Source of the DNA: Spirochaetes bacterium RBG_16_67_19
Lineage (GTDB): Bacteria > Spirochaetota > Spirochaetia > SZUA-6 > DRHE01
Assembly (NCBI GenBank): GCA_001829505.1
Contig: MIBK01000173.1
Location: 31,640 to 38,978, forward strand
DNA length: 7,339 nt
Direction of reading: 5' to 3'
The position numbers were made by a program, and so were the translations under genes. Below are positions 1 through 6,170 of this stretch, one piece after another. The notes below the pieces were generated by a model that ran no database searches, was not told the origin of the DNA, and saw only the letters and a list, made by a program, of their open reading frames with translations. The stretch's first letter is position 1, and each line of letters starts with the position of its first letter.

Positions 1-446
1 CACTCGTCGCGCCCGAACAACCCCGGAGGCTACGTCGTCTCCGCCGTGCTCAACGCCGTCATGCTGTGGGTGATGAACCAGCTTCCGGTCTGGAAGCCCT
101 TCTTCCTCCTGGACAGCTATATGGATGTGCTTTGGGCGATCAACATGTCCCTGATCGTCCAGATCATCCTGAACCTGGTGCTGGTCTTCTTCCACCCGCT
201 GTTCTTCCACCACCTGATCCGACGGTGTTCAGCCTGGTGAGCATCATCGCGCTGCTGTGGATCGTGCGGGTGTTCCCCCTGGACTTCTCCTCCCGCCTGG
301 GGGACTGGTTCAACATCCTGTTCCGCGTCGTGCTGATCGTCGCCCTGGTGGGCACCCTGATCGGCGGTATCACCCACTTCGTCAAGTTCATCCAGGCGCT
401 GTTCCGGGGCGAGCCACAGCGCGAGGAACGCGAGGATCAGGACTGA
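1..446 (+). pseudogene. Small multi-pass membrane protein, 5' partial, reading frame broken near 220-227
   Basis: I do not recognise the family. The frame starting at base 1 is open from the window edge and encodes about 73 residues with two hydrophobic segments (about residues 11-29 and 43-69) before ending in a TGA at 238-240. A second frame, shifted by -1, continues without a gap from about 222 (TVFSLVSIIALLWIV) with two more hydrophobic segments, a charged tail ending EEREDQD, and a TGA at 444-446. Read together they give one coherent four-helix membrane protein of roughly 147 residues in the window. The simplest explanation is one missing base in a CGN codon at about 220-222, giving ...HHLIR-TVFSLV.... 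This may be a real mutation or a sequencing error; I see no slippery heptamer for programmed frameshifting. The start lies outside the window. The gene converges on mmdB and ends directly at a terminator hairpin. Function unknown. Confidence 0.6.
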
Positions 447-476
447 AAAAAACCGGGCCGCCCTCGCGGCCCGGTT
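446..476. terminator. Bidirectional intrinsic terminator between the membrane-protein gene and mmdB
   Basis: A perfect 10-bp stem (451-460 AACCGGGCCG with 467-476 CGGCCCGGTT) encloses a 6-base loop. On the - strand it is followed by seven T's (the A run 446-452), a strong terminator for the mmd operon whose last stop codon is at 496. On the + strand the tail is TTCGTTCTTC, less regular but still T-rich, so it can also end the left-hand gene. The A run overlaps that gene's TGA stop. Confidence 0.9.
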
Positions 477-495
477 CGTTCTTCGGTTCCGGGTA

Positions 496-1632
496 CTACT
501 TCCCCAGGATCTGGATCATGACCCCGGCGGCCACCGCCGTGCCGATCACCCCCGCCACGTTGGGTCCCATGGCGTGCATCAGCAGGAAGTTGGCGGGATT
601 CTCCTTCTGCCCCACCTTCTGGGAAACGCGCGCTGCCATGGGCACGGCGGAAACCCCCGCCGAGCCGATCAGCGGGTTGATCTTTCCCCCGCTCAATACG
701 TAGAACAGCTTCCCCAACAGCACCCCGCCCGCGGTGCCGCCGGAGAAGGCCACCAGTCCCATGGCCACGATGCCCAGGGTCTTGGGGGTCAGGAAGTTTT
801 CCCCGGTCATGGTGGAGCCCACGGTGGCCGCCAGGAAGATCGTGACGATGTTGATCAGCTCGTTGGCCGCCGTGTTCTTCAGACGCTCCACCACCCCGGA
901 TTCCCGGAACAGGTTGCCCAGCATCAGGGTGCCGATGATGGGCGCCACCGCCGGGAACATCAGGCTAACCACGATGGCCACGACGATCGGGAAGAGGATC
1001 TTCTCGGTCCTGGTGACCGGCCGCAGCTGGGTCATCATGACGGAACGCTCCTTGCGGGTGGTCAGGGCGCGCATGATGGGCGGCTGGATCAACGGCACCA
1101 GCGACATGTAGCTGTAGCAAGCCACCGCGATGGGTCCCAGCAGGTGCGGGGCCAGCTTGACCGTGGTGTAGATGGCCGTAGGCCCGTCGGCCCCCCCGAT
1201 GATCCCGATGGAGGCGGCCTCCTTCATGCTGAATCCCAGGGCCAGGGCGATGAACACGGCGATGAACACCCCAATCTGGGCCGCGGCGCCCATCAGGATG
1301 GTCCAGGGATTGGCGATCAGGGGCCCGAAGTCGGTCAGCGCCCCCAGCCCCAGAAAGATCAGGATCGGGAAGACCTCGGTCTCCAGGCCGACCTTGTACA
1401 TGTAGTAGTACAGCCCGCCCGGCAGGCCGTCGACCCCGGGGCCGGTGAACCCGGCCAGTGGCAGATTGGTGAGGATGCAGCCGAAGCCGATCGGCATCAG
1501 CAGCAGCGGCTCGAAGTTCTTCTTGATCGCCAGGTATTCCAGGACGATGCCGATGAAGATCATGATCACCTGCTTGTAGGTGATCGCGGTGAAACCGCTC
1601 ATCGTGAACAGGTGGAGGAAATTTTCCAGCAT
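496..1632 (-). CDS. mmdB: Sodium-pumping decarboxylase beta subunit (MmdB/OadB family)
   Basis: Integral membrane subunit of biotin-dependent Na+-translocating decarboxylases. It decarboxylates carboxybiotin on the carrier protein, consumes a periplasmic proton and exports Na+. The 378-residue product is hydrophobic throughout and has the family signatures GGADGPTAI (residues 146-154) and [17 protein letters not shown] (319-335). Residues known to be important in Klebsiella OadB (D203, N373, S382) correspond to D149, N319 and S328, all with the same offset of 54, so the pump core looks intact. The Klebsiella protein is about 433 residues; some related beta subunits are nearer this length. The ATG at 1632 lies one base after the mmdC stop (TGA at 1634-1636), with GGGAG (1639-1643) as ribosome binding site inside mmdC, suggesting translational coupling. 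It is the last gene of the operon. The family call is very secure; the substrate depends on MmdA. Confidence 0.96.
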   Translation of the reverse strand: MLENFLHLFTMSGFTAITYKQVIMIFIGIVLEYLAIKKNFEPLLLMPIGFGCILTNLPLAGFTGPGVDGLPGGLYYYMYKVGLETEVFPILIFLGLGALTDFGPLIANPWTILMGAAAQIGVFIAVFIALALGFSMKEAASIGIIGGADGPTAIYTTVKLAPHLLGPIAVACYSYMSLVPLIQPPIMRALTTRKERSVMMTQLRPVTRTEKILFPIVVAIVVSLMFPAVAPIIGTLMLGNLFRESGVVERLKNTAANELINIVTIFLAATVGSTMTGENFLTPKTLGIVAMGLVAFSGGTAGGVLLGKLFYVLSGGKINPLIGSAGVSAVPMAARVSQKVGQKENPANFLLMHAMGPNVAGVIGTAVAAGVMIQILGK

Positions 1633-1633
1633 T

Positions 1634-2059
1634 TCAGTCTCCCGGGGCGAGCTCCGCCAGAGGGTCGCCGGTTTCCACGTTCTGACCGGAGCTCACGTGC
1701 ACCTTGCGCACGGTGCCCGCCTCGCCGGCAAAGATCTCGTTTTCCATTTTCATGGCCTCGATCACCAGGAGCAGGTCCCCCCGCTTCACTTTCTGCCCCA
1801 CTTGGGCGCGCACCGCCAACACCTTGCCGGGCAGCGGCGAGCTCACGATCCCGCCCCTGGCCGCCGGACGCGCGGCATGATCAGGGGCCGTGTGGGCGGC
1901 AGCGGCGGCCGGTGCCGCGTACGACGAGGAGGCGGCCGTGGCAGCCGCCTGCGGAGCTACACGCTCGGCCGAGCGCACTGCAGCCCCGCCCGAGCCCAAC
2001 TCCTCCACCTCGACCTCGTAGGTCTGCCCCGCCACCGTGACGCGGTATCTCCTAACCAT
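1634..2059 (-). CDS. mmdC: Biotin carboxyl carrier subunit of the decarboxylase (MmdC, gamma)
   Basis: A 141-residue biotin carrier that shuttles CO2 as carboxybiotin from MmdA to MmdB. It has three parts: a short N-terminal segment (about 1-25, [20 protein letters not shown]), an Ala/Pro-rich flexible linker (about 32-69), and a C-terminal biotinyl domain (about 72-139). The biotinylation motif is EAMKMEN, with K104 as the expected attachment site. The frame is open further upstream to 2143, but I chose the ATG at 2059: AGGAGGTG (2065-2072) lies a few bases before it, carriers of this family begin with an (M)xxxYxVTVxGxxYxVEV pattern, and the upstream part is arginine-rich out-of-frame mmdD sequence. 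The start overlaps the mmdD stop by 8 bases. The biotinylating enzyme, biotin protein ligase, is not in the window. Confidence 0.95.
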   Translation of the reverse strand: MVRRYRVTVAGQTYEVEVEELGSGGAAVRSAERVAPQAAATAASSSYAAPAAAAAHTAPDHAARPAARGGIVSSPLPGKVLAVRAQVGQKVKRGDLLLVIEAMKMENEIFAGEAGTVRKVHVSSGQNVETGDPLAELAPGD

Positions 2060-2399
2060 GGCTCCACCTCCTGGCCTTGCTCTGGGACGTTGCCGCCTTG
2101 CCAGGTATCGCCATGGAGGCCCAGGGTCCTTCCGGCCCGGCAATTGGCGGCGGTTCCGGGCTCTGGCGATGCATTTCCAGGGCAGCGGCGATCGCGGCCA
2201 CCTTGATCACCTCCTGCGGCTCTCGCGCTTCCTGCGGCTGCTGCGACGCCCCTTCCGCGGGGTTCGCGGCTTCTTTTGCCGGCCTGTAGAAGATGAACTT
2301 CATCAGCAGGATCACCAGGGCCAGCAGGAACAGCACCAGGAACACCATGCTCTGGGCAACCAGGCTGAACTTGGCTCCCTCCCCCAGTATCTTCCACAT
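2052..2399 (-). CDS. mmdD: Decarboxylase small membrane subunit (MmdD delta / OadG family)
   Basis: A 115-residue anchor that assembles the soluble carboxyltransferase with the membrane beta subunit. It has one N-terminal membrane helix (about residues 12-36), a Glu/Gln/Pro-rich linker (about 41-63), and a short helix EVIKVAAIAAALEMH (63-77) of the kind seen after the linker in OadG/MmdD proteins. The tail ends in a Trp- and Arg-containing segment. The ATG at 2399 is supported by AGGAGG (2407-2412), seven bases upstream, and by the MWKILGEG start with a small N-terminal domain before the helix. The mmdA stop lies inside this ribosome binding site and the 3' end overlaps mmdC. Sequence conservation in this family is low, so the call rests on size, the single helix and position between mmdA and mmdC. 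Confidence 0.88.
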   Translation of the reverse strand: MWKILGEGAKFSLVAQSMVFLVLFLLALVILLMKFIFYRPAKEAANPAEGASQQPQEAREPQEVIKVAAIAAALEMHRQSPEPPPIAGPEGPWASMAIPGKAATSQSKARRWSHG

Positions 2400-2412
2400 G
2401 GAGGATCCTCCT
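2400..2412 (-). promoter_or_regulatory. mmdD ribosome binding site inside a palindrome
   Basis: The Shine-Dalgarno sequence AGGAGG (2407-2412) overlaps the perfect 12-base palindrome GGAGGATCCTCC (2400-2411) that fills the gap between the mmdA stop (TAG, 2411-2413) and the mmdD ATG (2397-2399). In RNA it could form a 4-bp GGAG/CTCC stem with a GATC loop that hides the site until a ribosome finishing mmdA opens it. The palindrome is seen; the regulatory role is inference. Confidence 0.5.
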
Positions 2413-3946
2413 ATAACGGGATGTTCCCGTGCCGCTTTTCCGGCGGATTCTCGGACTTGCTGCGCAGCATCTCCAGCGCCCGGGCGATGGTGGGACGGGT
2501 ATCCGCAGGGTCGATGACCGCGTCCACGAACCCGCGCTCCGCGGCCCGGTAGGGGTTGTAGAACTGCTCCTGGTACTCCCGGATCTTCTCCAGGCGCGCC
2601 GCGTCGGGATCGCCGGCCGAAGCGATTTCCTTCTTGAAGATGATCTCCGCCGCCCCTTCCGCGCCCATGACCGCGATCTCCGCCGTGGGATAGGCGAAGA
2701 CCATGTCGGCGCCCAGGGGCCGCGAGCACATGGCGATGTAGGCGCCACCGTAGGCCTTGCGCAGGATCAGGGTGACCTTCGGGACCGTGGCCTCGGAATA
2801 GGCGAACAGCAGCTTGGCTCCGTGCCGGATGACCCCCCCGTGCTCCTGCTGGATGCCGGGCAGGTAGCCCGGGCAGTCCGTCAGGGTAAGCAGGGGGATG
2901 TTGAAGGAGTCGCAGAAGCGCACGAAGCGGGCCGCCTTATCCGCCGAGTTGATGTCCAGCACGCCGGCCAGGTGGCGGGCCTGGTTGGCGATCAGCCCGA
3001 CCACCCGGCCGGCGATGCGCCCGAAGCCCACCACGATGTTCCGGGCGAACAGGCTCTGCACCTCCATGAAGTCGCCGCCGTCCACGATCTGCTCGATGAC
3101 CGCGTGCACGTCGTAGGACTTGCTGTGATCCGTGGGAAGCAGCGCGCGCAGGGCCGGATCGGAGGCCGGGGCGATGCTTTCCAGGCGCGGCGGCTCCTGC
3201 AGGTAGTTGTCCGGCAGGAAGGAAAGCAGGCGGCGCGCCGTCTGGATTGCCGTCTCGTCGCTGTCGGCCAGGAAGTGGGCCACGCCGCTTTCCTGGTTGT
3301 GCACCGCGCCGCCGCCCAGCTCGGCGTGGGAAACCTCTTCTCCCATCACCGCCTTCACTACGTTGGGGCCGGTTATGTACATGGTGGCCTGCTCGCTCAT
3401 GATCACGAAATCCATGATGGCCGGCGAGTAGACGGCGCCGCCCGCGGTGGGTCCCAGATTCACGGCGATCTGCGGAATCACCCCGGAGGCGCGCGTGTTG
3501 CGGTAGAAGATCTCCCCGTACCCGTACAGGGAGTCGATGCCTTCCTGGATCCGCGCCCCGCCGGAATCGTTCAGGCCGATGAAGGGAATGCCCAGCTTCA
3601 TGGCCAGGTCCATGACCTTGACGATTTTGTGCGCGTGCATCTCGCCCAGCGACCCGCCGAGCACGGTGAAGTCCTGGCTGTACAGCGCGACCCTGCGGCC
3701 GCCGATCGTGCCCACCCCGGTGATGACCCCGTCCTTGGGGATGACCTGATGATCCAGACCGAAACAGCCGGAGCGGCAGCGGACGAACTCGTCGAACTCC
3801 AGGAACGATCCTTCGTCGGTCAATCGCTGGATGCGCTCCCAGGCGGTCAGCTTGCCCTGCTGGTGCTGCTTGGCGATCCTGTCCGCGCCGCCGCCTGACC
3901 CCAGCTCGCGGCGCTTCTGCTCCAGCTCGCGCAGTTCCGTATCCAT
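2411..3946 (-). CDS. mmdA: Methylmalonyl-CoA decarboxylase carboxyltransferase subunit alpha (MmdA)
   Basis: Soluble carboxyltransferase that transfers the carboxyl group of (probably) methylmalonyl-CoA to biotin on MmdC, giving propionyl-CoA. The 511-residue product has two crotonase-like halves. The N-terminal half contains NDSGGARIQEG (126-136) and GPTAGGAVYSP (166-176); the C-terminal half contains GGVIRHGAKLLFAY (370-383) and KAYGGAYIAM (397-406). These Gly-rich turns form the two oxyanion holes. It ends HGNIPL, typical of PccB/MmdA proteins. The length fits MmdA/PccB (about 510) rather than glutaconyl-CoA decarboxylase alpha (nearer 590), and it is not the OadA type. PccB of a carboxylase would look similar, but the following mmdD, mmdC and mmdB indicate a decarboxylase. 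The ATG at 3946 is chosen over an in-frame GTG at 3952 because that GTG overlaps the Shine-Dalgarno GGAGG (3952-3956). It is the first gene of the operon. Confidence 0.92.
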   Translation of the reverse strand: MDTELRELEQKRRELGSGGGADRIAKQHQQGKLTAWERIQRLTDEGSFLEFDEFVRCRSGCFGLDHQVIPKDGVITGVGTIGGRRVALYSQDFTVLGGSLGEMHAHKIVKVMDLAMKLGIPFIGLNDSGGARIQEGIDSLYGYGEIFYRNTRASGVIPQIAVNLGPTAGGAVYSPAIMDFVIMSEQATMYITGPNVVKAVMGEEVSHAELGGGAVHNQESGVAHFLADSDETAIQTARRLLSFLPDNYLQEPPRLESIAPASDPALRALLPTDHSKSYDVHAVIEQIVDGGDFMEVQSLFARNIVVGFGRIAGRVVGLIANQARHLAGVLDINSADKAARFVRFCDSFNIPLLTLTDCPGYLPGIQQEHGGVIRHGAKLLFAYSEATVPKVTLILRKAYGGAYIAMCSRPLGADMVFAYPTAEIAVMGAEGAAEIIFKKEIASAGDPDAARLEKIREYQEQFYNPYRAAERGFVDAVIDPADTRPTIARALEMLRSKSENPPEKRHGNIPL

Positions 3947-3951
3947 GCTCA

Positions 3952-3956
3952 CCTCC
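3952..3956 (-). promoter_or_regulatory. mmdA ribosome binding site that decides the start
   Basis: GGAGG is followed by TGAGC and then ATG (3944-3946), a good 5-base spacing. The alternative GTG start (3950-3952) shares a base with this element, so it cannot use it. Confidence 0.8.
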
Positions 3957-3959
3957 GCG

Positions 3960-3975
3960 GCAGCTATTCCGCTGC
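3960..3975 (-). repeat. Short inverted repeat at the mmd transcription start
   Basis: GCAGC (3960-3964) and GCTGC (3971-3975) flank six bases, just downstream of the -10 box and spanning the predicted start point near 3969. It could be a small operator or a 5' hairpin in the mRNA, or chance. Confidence 0.3.
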
Positions 3976-4003
3976 ATTATGCCACAAAAGAGAATGTTGT
4001 CAA
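3976..4003 (-). promoter_or_regulatory. Sigma70-type promoter of the mmd operon
   Basis: Read on the - strand, a perfect -35 box TTGACA (3998-4003) is followed after 16 bases by CATAAT (3976-3981), five of six matches to TATAAT. The predicted start near 3969 gives a leader of about 23 bases before the mmdA ATG. The DNA upstream (4004-4047) is A/T-rich against a GC-rich background, as in an UP element. Confidence 0.85.
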
Positions 4004-4016
4004 TTCGTTTTTCCAA

Positions 4017-4030
4017 TATTTGTTCAAATA
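4017..4030. repeat. AT-rich inverted repeat upstream of the mmd promoter, possible operator
   Basis: TATTTG (4017-4022) and CAAATA (4025-4030) are perfect 6-base arms around TT, centred about 54 bases upstream of the predicted mmd start. This is a typical spacing for an activator or an upstream-bound regulator. No regulator gene lies in the window. It could also simply be part of an AT-rich UP region. Confidence 0.4.
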
Positions 4031-4048
4031 GGATTTTATGCCATAGGT

Positions 4049-4078
4049 AAAAACAAGCCCCTCCTTGTGAGAGGGGCT
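4049..4078 (-). terminator. Intrinsic terminator of tRNA-Val
   Basis: On the - strand an 8-bp stem (AGCCCCTC 4071-4078 with GAGGGGCT 4056-4063) and 7-base loop are followed by TGTTTTT (T run at 4049-4053). It begins 14 bases after the tRNA 3' end and insulates the mmd promoter from tRNA transcription. Confidence 0.88.
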
Positions 4079-4091
4079 GGAGTTGCTTTGC

Positions 4092-4165
4092 TGGGCGGCA
4101 CAAGACTCGAACTTGTGACCCCTAGCGTGTCGAGCTAGTGCTCTAACCAACTGAGCTAGCCGCCC
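4092..4165 (-). tRNA. tRNA-Val, anticodon GAC
   Basis: A full cloverleaf of 74 bases. The acceptor stem is GGGCGGC (4159-4165) paired with GCCGCCC (4093-4099), with discriminator A at 4092. The D stem is GCTC/GAGC, the anticodon stem CTAGC/GCTAG, and the T arm ACAAG-TTCGAGT-CTTGT. The anticodon loop TCGACAC places GAC at 4129-4131, which reads GUC and GUU valine codons. CCA is not encoded (the next bases are GCA), so it must be added by tRNA nucleotidyltransferase. It is a single gene with its own promoter and terminator, not part of a tRNA cluster. Confidence 0.96.
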
Positions 4166-4176
4166 TGGCTCTGGTA

Positions 4177-4205
4177 TGCTTAACCCAAAGCTGTCCGTTT
4201 GTCAA
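4177..4205 (-). promoter_or_regulatory. Promoter of tRNA-Val
   Basis: A perfect -35 TTGACA (4200-4205) lies upstream of the tRNA. At 17-base spacing the -10 would be TAAGCA (4177-4182), a poor match to TATAAT. The geometry is right for a tRNA gene: the start would be near 4170, about five bases before the mature 5' end, followed by a GC-rich discriminator region. Confidence 0.6.
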
Positions 4206-4207
4206 GA

Positions 4208-4238
4208 TTTCATCTCCGCGTGCATTCCGCCGATGAAA
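4208..4238. repeat. Inverted repeat TTTCATC/GATGAAA upstream of the PilZ response regulator
   Basis: TTTCATC (4208-4214) and GATGAAA (4232-4238) are perfect 7-base arms separated by 17 bases, between the tRNA -35 box and the start of the response-regulator gene. It could be an operator for either divergent gene or a 5' hairpin near the response-regulator start. I see no good sigma70 promoter for that gene here: TTGTCA at 4199-4204 has no -10 partner. Confidence 0.35.
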
Positions 4239-4254
4239 AGAATAGAGTAATCTG

Positions 4255-4974
4255 ATGCCAATGGTCTGCCTGGTCGTCGAAGGCACCCCCGCCGTGCGGG
4301 AGTCCCTCTGCTATGTCCTGCTGTCCCTGGGGATCAAGGGCGTCCCGGCCGCCAACCGGCAGGAAGCCCTGGACACCCTGAAGAGCCAGCCGGAAATCAA
4401 CCTGGCCATCGTGGACCTGGACAGCAAGGAGGTCCAGGGAGAGGCCCTCCTGAGCGACCTGCGTGAAGCCTGCCAGCCGGGCCGCCTGCAGGTCATCGTC
4501 CAGTCCGTGCTGTCCAACCGCGATCTGGTCGTGCGGGTGATGGAATCCGGAGTGGCCGGCTACCTGGTGAAGCCTTATCAGGACAAGGAGCTCTACGAAA
4601 AGCTGAAGAAGGTCCTGGAGCGCTGCCAGGTGCCCAACGAACGGCGCAGGCACATCCGCGTCAGGCCCGACCCGGACGAGCTGCTGCGGCTGCACTTCAA
4701 GCTGCCCTCCAAGCCCGGCATGATCTCGGGAAAGATCATCGACATCAGCGTCGGCGGGGTGGCCATCGAGCTGCTCAACCCCCCGGAGCCCGGCCTGCTG
4801 AAGCCTGGCCTGCAGATCCCCGCCCTGCAGTTCACGCTGGACCGCAGGCAATTCGCCCCTCCGGGCAAGATCGTGCTCTTCCGGGAAAGGCTGCTGGCCC
4901 TGCACTTCGACTACCTGACCATCGCGGAAAAAACCTCCCTGGCCAGGTACGTGTTCAAGCGCATCGCGGTCTGA
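4255..4974 (+). CDS. Response regulator with degenerate receiver and PilZ domain
   Basis: A 239-residue cytoplasmic protein. Residues about 3-123 fit a CheY-like receiver: candidate phosphoacceptor D54 (LAIVDLD), S84 at the conserved Ser/Thr position, Y103 and K106 in GYLVKP. The usual acidic pair after strand 1 (as in VVDDE) is replaced by VVEGT: E9 remains but the second acid is G10, so Mg2+ binding and phosphorylation may be weak or absent. Residues about 127-237 form a PilZ domain with both parts of the c-di-GMP motif: RRxxR at 131-135 and DxSxxG at 163-168 (DISVGG). It probably acts as a c-di-GMP-responsive effector, perhaps on motility or surface behaviour; no DNA-binding domain is seen. 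An in-frame TAG at 4243 limits the start to the ATG at 4255 or 4261; both have weak Shine-Dalgarno sequences. The gene is divergent from tRNA-Val and convergent with flaA. No cognate kinase is present. Confidence 0.9.
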   Translation: MPMVCLVVEGTPAVRESLCYVLLSLGIKGVPAANRQEALDTLKSQPEINLAIVDLDSKEVQGEALLSDLREACQPGRLQVIVQSVLSNRDLVVRVMESGVAGYLVKPYQDKELYEKLKKVLERCQVPNERRRHIRVRPDPDELLRLHFKLPSKPGMISGKIIDISVGGVAIELLNPPEPGLLKPGLQIPALQFTLDRRQFAPPGKIVLFRERLLALHFDYLTIAEKTSLARYVFKRIAV

Positions 4975-4980
4975 CAAGAA

Positions 4981-5002
4981 AGCCCCGCCTTCCGGCGGGG
5001 CT
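4981..5002. terminator. Terminator hairpin between the RR-PilZ gene and flaA
   Basis: A perfect 9-bp stem, AGCCCCGCC (4981-4989) with GGCGGGGCT (4994-5002), and a 4-base loop lie six bases after the response-regulator stop. On the - strand it is followed by TTCTTGTC, moderately T-rich, so it may serve flaA (stop at 5032); the + strand tail GGTATCTC is poor in T. It likely works in both directions, best for flaA. Confidence 0.75.
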
Positions 5003-5031
5003 GGTATCTCGAAGCTTGATCCTCGAAGGGC

Positions 5032-6042
5032 TTAATCCGCCTGCTCCTTGTGCATCTTCTGCTTTTCCAGCGTGCGCAGCACCTGCAGGTTGCCCAGCCT
5101 CTTCAACTCCGCTGCCTTCCGCGCTTCCTGCCGGGCGGTCAGGATGCCCCAGATCGCCTCGTCGTTGATATCGCGCTGGGTCTCCAGCAGGGCCTTGTCG
5201 TAGGTGATCTTGACGTCCTTGATGTAGGTGACGATGTCCCCGCCCTGCTGCATGGAATCACGGTAGAAGATCAGGCCGACCAGCTTCAGGAACGGTTCGC
5301 TGTTCGGGTACAGGGGGTACTTGCGGACCTCGCGGTTGCGCACTTCGGTGATGTAGTTCGGGTTGTTCCAGACCAGCTTGCGCCAGCCGTCGAACTCCAG
5401 GTAATCCATGAAGATGGACTGCTCGTTGCCCATCTGGTCCTTGACCAGAACCCCGAAGCCGTTCGGGAAGTTGGAGCCGTAGGCGGTCACCTCGATGCTC
5501 TTCAGCACGCCCACGTTCTTGACCACGCCGAAGTTGTCGAACTTGCTTCCGTTGTCCCCCTCCACCTCCACGATCTGGTCCTGGCGCAGCTCGGTCTTGT
5601 TGGAGTAGGCCGGGATCTCGAAGGGCGGCGAGACGATGGCGTAGGAATTGTACATGGCCAGCGGGAAGTGCACGCGCACGCCCAAAACCGTCTTGTTGGA
5701 CATTTCCTCCCCGTCGAAGGGCTTGGCGTTGGCCTTCAGCTTTGATTCCTTGGTGTAGGACATGGCCTGGTTGCCGACGGTCCTGGAGGAAGAGGCCAGC
5801 TGAACGTACCAGTTCTCGATGGCCAGCGAGGTCTTCATCGCCTTGCGGACTTCCTCGTCGTAGCTGGATCCGGCCACGTCGGCGAAGTCCACTATGGTGG
5901 CGGCGTGCTCGTTGTTCGCCTCGGAATCGCCAAGCTTCACGTCGGCGCCCAGCCTCGAGAAGTCGATCAGCACCGACTTGTCGGCGAAGGCCCCTCCGGC
6001 CGCCAACAGCACGATCGCCATGAGGATACAAAGCTTCTTCAT
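5032..6042 (-). CDS. flaA: Flagellar filament outer layer (sheath) protein FlaA
   Basis: Sheath protein coating the FlaB core of spirochaete periplasmic flagella. The 336-residue product starts with a classic signal peptide: MKK, a hydrophobic core, and AFA before D21, giving predicted cleavage after residue 20 and export to the periplasm. Family features include LIDFSRLGADVKL near the mature N terminus, VLGVRVHFPLAMYNSYAIVSPPFEIP in the middle, then KNVGVLKSIEVTAYGSNFPNG, LEFDGWRKLVWNNPNYI, and a charged helical C terminus (EAIWGILTARQEARKAAELKR). The length is close to the roughly 350 residues of Treponema FlaA. The ATG at 6042 is preceded by AAAGGAG six bases upstream. The gene follows the GerMN-domain gene by 128 bases and has its own promoter, fitting high expression; read-through from upstream is also possible because no clear terminator lies between. 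Export and assembly partners (FlaB, FliD, motor genes) are not in the window. Confidence 0.95.
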   Translation of the reverse strand: MKKLCILMAIVLLAAGGAFADKSVLIDFSRLGADVKLGDSEANNEHAATIVDFADVAGSSYDEEVRKAMKTSLAIENWYVQLASSSRTVGNQAMSYTKESKLKANAKPFDGEEMSNKTVLGVRVHFPLAMYNSYAIVSPPFEIPAYSNKTELRQDQIVEVEGDNGSKFDNFGVVKNVGVLKSIEVTAYGSNFPNGFGVLVKDQMGNEQSIFMDYLEFDGWRKLVWNNPNYITEVRNREVRKYPLYPNSEPFLKLVGLIFYRDSMQQGGDIVTYIKDVKITYDKALLETQRDINDEAIWGILTARQEARKAAELKRLGNLQVLRTLEKQKMHKEQAD

Positions 6043-6075
6043 GCACGGCTCCTTTCCGGTTCGCTTTTCATTTCA

Positions 6076-6104
6076 AGTATACGTCCCGATATTCCATAGA
6101 TCAA
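6076..6104 (-). promoter_or_regulatory. Sigma70-type promoter of flaA
   Basis: On the - strand TTGATC (6099-6104, four of six matches) is followed after exactly 17 bases by TATACT (6076-6081, five of six). The predicted start near 6069 gives a leader of about 27 bases carrying the AAAGGAG site. A-rich tracts immediately upstream (6105-6121) resemble an UP element. A sigma70-type flaA promoter agrees with what is reported for other spirochaetes, where flaB rather than flaA uses sigma28. Confidence 0.75.
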
Positions 6105-6121
6105 TTATTTTTCCTTTTTTT

Positions 6122-6129
6122 GTATCGGC
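6122..6129 (-). promoter_or_regulatory. Sigma28-like -10 element upstream of flaA (weak)
   Basis: GCCGATAC matches seven of eight bases of the flagellar sigma28 -10 box GCCGATAA, about 80 bases before flaA. At the expected 11-base spacing there is no TAAAGTTT-like -35 box, only T-rich sequence. A second flagellar promoter is possible but poorly supported. Confidence 0.25.
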
Positions 6130-6170
6130 CCCGCCCAGCATAAAAATCACTTCGGGCTTTAACATTTTTT

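Noticed and set aside
574..2040. Long + strand open frame opposite mmdB and mmdC
   Set aside because: Its translation is rich in Gly, Arg, Gln, His and Pro and low in complexity, as expected from the antisense of GC-rich genes; the - strand carries clear conserved proteins.
2060..2143. N-terminal extension of the biotin carrier protein
   Set aside because: The extra 28 codons are arginine- and proline-rich and lie over the mmdD coding sequence; the ATG at 2059 has a strong Shine-Dalgarno and fits the family N terminus.
2429..3898. 489-codon + strand open frame opposite mmdA
   Set aside because: A shadow of mmdA produced by high-GC codon bias; no recognisable domains or start signals.
4092..4165. 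tRNA-Val as an integration (att) site
   Set aside because: No integrase, no repeat of the tRNA 3' end in the window, and the flanking genes look like housekeeping functions.
4210..4977. 255-codon - strand open frame opposite the response regulator
   Set aside because: Composition is that of an antisense shadow (His, Gln, Asp-rich repeats); the + strand encodes receiver and PilZ motifs.
6130..6170. Terminator after the GerMN gene
   Set aside because: T- and A-rich runs are present, but the only pairing is GCCC/GGGC around a 17-base loop, too weak to call.
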